A stretch of 64,000 nt of DNA from Streptomyces sp. B21-083 (GTDB lineage Bacteria; Actinomycetota; Actinomycetes; Streptomycetales; Streptomycetaceae). The stretch covers positions 3,410,001-3,474,000 of the forward strand of contig NZ_JARUND010000002.1 of NCBI RefSeq assembly GCF_036898825.1, written 5' to 3'. Of this stretch, positions 63,805 through 64,000 are shown piece by piece (the stretch's first letter is position 1; every line of letters begins with the position of its first letter). The translations under genes were made by a program, and so were the position numbers. The notes under the pieces were generated by a model. The model made no database searches, was not told the DNA's origin, and saw only the letters and a list, made by a program, of their open reading frames with translations.

Positions 63805-64000
63805 GTTCGTAGGTCCGTACCGCCTGCTCCTCGATCTCCTGGTGGTACCAGGTGCTGATCTGGTACGACTTCCCCTCCGCATCGAAGCCGAGCAGCCTGG
63901 CGTGCCAGGGGGTGCCGTCCAGGGTGAAGGTGTACTCCCAGACGACGGCCGGGTGATCCTGGTACGTCGTCTCCCCGAGGCTGATCTTCGTGTAGTCCTG
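63776..64000 (-). CDS. C-terminal fragment of a protein with a kinase-associated sensor-like domain
   Basis: 74 residues are visible before the right edge, ending TGA at 63776-63778. Readable parts: YTKISLGETTYQDHPAVVWE, LDGTPWHARLLGFDAEGKSY, ISTWYHQEIEEQAVRTYERV, ESFTVL. The beta-rich pattern with conserved Trp is like the extracellular C-terminal domains of streptomycete Ser/Thr kinases and some lipoproteins. Without the N-terminal part neither can be confirmed. Confidence 0.6.
   Translation of the reverse strand, partial: QDYTKISLGETTYQDHPAVVWEYTFTLDGTPWHARLLGFDAEGKSYQISTWYHQEIEEQAVRTYERVKESFTVL

Overview
The window is about 64 kb of very GC-rich DNA with strong codon-position GC bias, frequent GTG starts, twin-arginine and LCP-type wall proteins, two clpP genes, and the gene order leuS - rsfS - LCP - nadD - proA - proB - obgE - rpmA - rplU - rne - rodA - pbp2 - mreDCB - ndk - folC - valS - clpX - clpP2 - clpP1 - tig. 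Together these point to Streptomyces. By remembered synteny it matches the S. coelicolor SCO2571 to SCO2630 core region. Most of it is chromosomal core; I see no prophage, insertion sequence, CRISPR array or integrated plasmid.

Layout. 1-4793: the 5' part of leuS with a leader peptide/terminator attenuator, then a translationally coupled redox pair (diheme ferric-reductase-like membrane protein plus degenerate NuoF fused to ferredoxin). 4935-5849: two identical tRNA-Ala(GGC) genes around two tiny Cys-rich proteins. 5923-13206: histidine phosphatase, rsfS, an LCP-like wall protein, nadD, small membrane proteins, an M48 protease and two tandem paralogous membrane proteins. 13389-16558: proA, an unknown gene and proB. 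16687-22072: a wall-polymer set (TagF-like polymerase, CDP-ribitol synthase fusion, PhoD phosphodiesterase with a candidate PHO box). 22395-28743: obgE, rpmA, rplU and a large RNase E/G. 29007-35782: the two halves of a radical-SAM pair, separated by a repetitive hydrophobic protein, a broken methyltransferase, a glycosyltransferase and a secreted collagen-like protein. 35902-43887: CYTH-CHAD protein and the rodA-pbp2-mreDCB elongation/spore-wall cluster. 44192-55140: ndk, DUF4233, folC, valS, a Pro/Tyr/Gly-rich membrane protein, clpX, clpP2, clpP1, tig. 55354-64000: tRNA-Pro, tRNA-Gly, a small membrane protein, HD hydrolase, cation/proton antiporter, SpoIIE-type phosphatase, Eis-like acetyltransferase, Nei-type glycosylase, rpiB, an amino acid permease and the 3' end of a further gene.

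How it works together. The strongest functional theme is cell-envelope building: MreB/C/D, PBP2, RodA, an LCP-like protein, a polymerase plus CDP-ribitol synthase, and PhoD, which could recycle phosphate from wall polymer. A second theme is protein and RNA quality control (ClpX, ClpP1P2, trigger factor, RNase E/G, Obg, RsfS). Two dispersed intergenic repeat families occur, one with compensatory stem changes; a copy of it forms the C-terminal tail of the antiporter.

The items most worth following up are the leuS leader peptide with rare CTT codons and a textbook terminator, the NuoF-like/ferredoxin/diheme-cytochrome pair, the CDP-ribitol/TagF/PhoD module, the LCP-like protein that lacks the usual active-site residues, and the collagen-like protein beside a glycosyltransferase. 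All functional calls rest on reading motifs by eye; no database search was run.
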